A DNA stretch of 5,842 nucleotides from CAYLRY01 sp964386535 (GTDB lineage Bacteria; Chloroflexota; Dehalococcoidia; Dehalococcoidales; UBA3254): the NCBI GenBank assembly GCA_964386535.1, contig CAYLRY010000082.1, forward strand, positions 1-5,842. The letters run 5' to 3'. Positions 4,304 through 5,842 of the stretch are shown here, in pieces (the first letter of the stretch is position 1; every line of letters starts with the position of its first letter). The position numbers and the translations under genes are program-made. The notes under the pieces were generated by a model. That model worked only from the letters and a program-made list of their open reading frames with translations. It was not told where the DNA came from and made no database searches.

Positions 4304-5842
4304 CTATTTACTGAAATAATCCAGTTTCTCGGCATCATTATTATTAGAAAAACGGTTTTCGCCACCACTTCCAGAATTAAGTTGACTTGTAATGGTGTAA
4401 ACCCCCTTTGTGGCACCGGGATTAAAAGTAGCCCTGAAACCAAAAGTCAGGTAATGTGCACCTGGGATCACCTCATTACAGACAAACTCCAGATAATCCG
4501 AATCAGATCCATTGAAAATCCACAGATTATTGTTCAAATGGCTTGTGCCAAGGAAAGTCAGTGTACCATCGAAACCATTTTTCAAAGTCCATCGGGAATC
4601 TCTGGGCACATATACTGTTATGGGCCCATTGGTATTAACTCCGTTAGTTTCAGTCACTTTAATGACCACGTCAAAGTCAGTCACCCCAGTCATAATATTT
4701 GGACTGGCAGTGATATTGACGGTAACATCCGGAAGTTTCACCACCCCGAAGTTCACCTGCACCAGGTCGCTGCTCCCATCCACAAGAATGGAAAGTAAAC
4801 CATCGGCAGTTCCGTCACTTCCCGGTCCGGCCCCCTGGTGTTCACCGGTATGAATCCAATTGACCGGAAGAACGGTCATCGGTTTAGTTTCTCCGGGGAC
4901 TCCCCTGTTGACCGAGATCTGAATGGTGTAGTTTCCGGCATCCACACTCCGGAAGTCGTAAGTACCGTTCACGTTGACCAACTTCGAAGCTAATACCAGG
5001 TCGGACTCATCAAGGAGATTAACATAAAGAAGTCCCTCCGGATTGGTTCCTGTTCCATCCACCGTATTGTCAGTCATGCGGTCAAAATCGTGGAAGATAT
5101 TTCCATAGATGGATGGTTTTATGGTCATCAGTATCTCACACTCCGTGGTACAACCCTCCGCGTCGGTCACTGTCACCGTGTAAACACCAGCCGTTAAACC
5201 AGTAGCTACTGCAGTCGTTTGTCCGTCGCTCCAGAGGTAAGTGTATTCTCCCCAGCCTCCCTCAGCAATCACCATAGCCTCACCATCAGCCGCAGCCGGC
5301 AGAGATTCCTGCTGAATCACAGATGTCATACAGAAGAGAGGCTCGGCAGGCGCCTGCACCGTTACCGAAACCGTTGCCGTACATCCATTGGCATCGGTAA
5401 CCTGATATTCATAGGTTCCTCCTTCAACGGTGAACGTTCCTGTTCCCAGGTAAGGAGTTGTTCCGCCTGAAGCTTCAACCACCACAGTTGTCGTCTCTCC
5501 GTAGCACTGAATGGTGCCTGGAGTGGCTTTTGCGATGAGTTGATCAGGTTCGGTTAAGGTGATCGTTTTCGAAGCCACACCTCCGTTGGAATCTGTCACG
5601 ACGTAGGTATGGGTTCCGGCTCCGGCCATAAAGGTACCGGTACCGGAATAGGGTGCCACGCCACCTTCGGTAGTTACTTCAACCATGGTTGTCCCCCCAT
5701 AGCAAAGGATAGGATCAGCAGTCACAGTGATGGATAACGGCACTTGCTCTGTAACCGTGATGATGATCACTTCCAGGTCACAGGCCTGTGGGGTGCCGTT
5801 GTCGCACACCTCTACCGTCACCGTATAGGTTCCCGGTCCCTG
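4304..5842 (-). CDS. SprB-repeat surface protein, C-terminal 512 residues (start outside window)
   Basis: The frame is open from the right edge to a TAG stop at 4306-4304; no credible start is present, so the gene begins outside the window. The visible order is: the end of a beta-sandwich domain (QGPGTYTVTVEVCDNGTPQ, residues 1-19), three SprB-type repeats (about 36-241), a carrier-type domain with DNTVDGTGTN (about 243-367) and a C-terminal domain (371-512) ending EKLDYFSK. SprB repeats are named after the mobile gliding adhesin of Flavobacterium, but they occur widely in Bacteroidota surface proteins, so gliding itself is not implied. I see no catalytic motif and neither the common type A nor the gliding-associated type B C-terminal signal. 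A surface structural or adhesive role is inferred. The gene ends 24 nt before a strong hairpin and 72 nt before an intrinsic terminator, so it is probably transcribed separately from the next gene. Confidence 0.93.
   Translation of the reverse strand, partial: QGPGTYTVTVEVCDNGTPQACDLEVIIITVTEQVPLSITVTADPILCYGGTTMVEVTTEGGVAPYSGTGTFMAGAGTHTYVVTDSNGGVASKTITLTEPDQLIAKATPGTIQCYGETTTVVVEASGGTTPYLGTGTFTVEGGTYEYQVTDANGCTATVSVTVQAPAEPLFCMTSVIQQESLPAAADGEAMVIAEGGWGEYTYLWSDGQTTAVATGLTAGVYTVTVTDAEGCTTECEILMTIKPSIYGNIFHDFDRMTDNTVDGTGTNPEGLLYVNLLDESDLVLASKLVNVNGTYDFRSVDAGNYTIQISVNRGVPGETKPMTVLPVNWIHTGEHQGAGPGSDGTADGLLSILVDGSSDLVQVNFGVVKLPDVTVNITASPNIMTGVTDFDVVIKVTETNGVNTNGPITVYVPRDSRWTLKNGFDGTLTFLGTSHLNNNLWIFNGSDSDYLEFVCNEVIPGAHYLTFGFRATFNPGATKGVYTITSQLNSGSGGENRFSNNNDAEKLDYFSK
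4307..4732 (-). other. Distinct C-terminal domain ending EKLDYFSK
   Basis: Residues 371-512 form a predicted beta-rich domain with 'DVTVNITASPNIMTGVTDFD', 'VTETNGVNTNGPITVYVPRD', 'GFRATFNPGATKGVYTI' and a closing 'GSGGENRFSNNNDAEKLDYF'. I recall similar C-termini on other Bacteroidota surface proteins. Because it ends the protein, it is a candidate secretion or anchoring signal, but this is inferred. It lacks the usual type IX C-terminal features I could recognise, and has one Cys (455). Confidence 0.55.
4742..5116 (-). other. SdrD/Cna-B-like carrier domain
   Basis: Residues 243-367 start SIYGNIFHDFDRMTDNTVDG, continue with 'LLYVNLLDESDLVLAS', 'VNGTYDFRSVDAGNYTIQIS' and 'PVNWIHTGEHQG', and finish with 'GTADGLLSI' and 'VNFGVVKLPDV'. 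This is a beta-sandwich wording I recognise from many large Bacteroidota surface proteins; it resembles SdrD B-type and Cna-B-type spacers. Such domains act as stalk segments. The NTVDGTGTN part may bind a metal, but this is only inferred. Confidence 0.7.
5120..5737 (-). repeat. Three SprB-type protein repeats
   Basis: Repeat 1 (residues 36-97) and repeat 2 (98-167) share the pattern 'A.P...CYG.TT.V.V...GG..PY.GTGTF....GT..Y.VTD.NG' and then 'T.T..P' or similar. Repeat 3 (168-241) is a longer variant with 'GGWGEYTYLWSDGQTT' and 'AGVYTVTVTDAEGC'. The usual pair of Cys is present in repeat 2 (C113 and C154). In repeat 1 the second Cys of 'DSNGC' is replaced by Gly (residue 88), leaving C47 unpaired. 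The copies are divergent, so this is an old array, and it may extend further upstream. Confidence 0.85.

Noticed and set aside
4382..4853. Two plus-strand open frames opposite the SprB-repeat gene
   Set aside because: They are antisense shadows of the well-supported C-terminal and carrier domains.
5819..5821. GTG as a start for the SprB-repeat gene
   Set aside because: The reading frame stays open to the right edge and the preceding residues (QGPGTYT) continue a beta strand, so the GTG is an internal Val.
1..5842. CRISPR arrays, tRNA or rRNA genes, insertion sequences
   Set aside because: No regularly spaced identical repeats, no cloverleaf or ribosomal core sequence, and no transposase-like frame were seen.

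Overview
The window looks like a chromosomal fragment from a member of the Bacteroidota, possibly a Bacteroidales-type lineage. The reasons are SprB-type Cys-containing repeats, HYR-like repeats with a TDNCGN motif, a Bacteroidota surface domain with a DNTVDGTGTN motif, starts without a well-placed strong Shine-Dalgarno sequence, and a candidate promoter matching the Bacteroidota pattern (TTG, about 20 nt, TAnnTTTG). The genus cannot be fixed from this sequence.

Layout: both genes lie on the minus strand, so transcription runs right to left. From 5842 to 4304 is the 3' end of a large surface-protein gene whose start lies beyond the right edge. It encodes SprB repeats, a carrier-type beta-sandwich domain and a distinctive C-terminal domain. 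It is followed by a perfect 12-bp hairpin and a convincing intrinsic terminator. From 4195 to 3749 is an AT-rich intergenic stretch with a candidate promoter, small inverted repeats, a tandem 11-bp repeat and hairpins, which I read as the promoter and leader of the next gene. From 3748 to 1 is the 5' part (1249 codons) of a second giant surface-protein gene. It runs off the left edge without a stop and fills the whole left two thirds of the window.

The second gene is the more interesting. After a signal peptide it carries an N-terminal domain and a long array of InlB/Listeria-Bacteroides (Flg_new type) repeats. Their wording closely resembles giant cell-wall adhesins of Clostridia-type Firmicutes. 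It then switches abruptly to Bacteroidota-style modules: a DUF11/DUF7507-like domain with a calcium-loop-like motif, then Cys-rich HYR-like repeats. The two parts differ sharply in cysteine content, which suggests a mosaic protein. The two tandem genes probably encode exported, cell-surface or secreted adhesin-like proteins. No enzyme, RNA gene, mobile element or CRISPR array was found.
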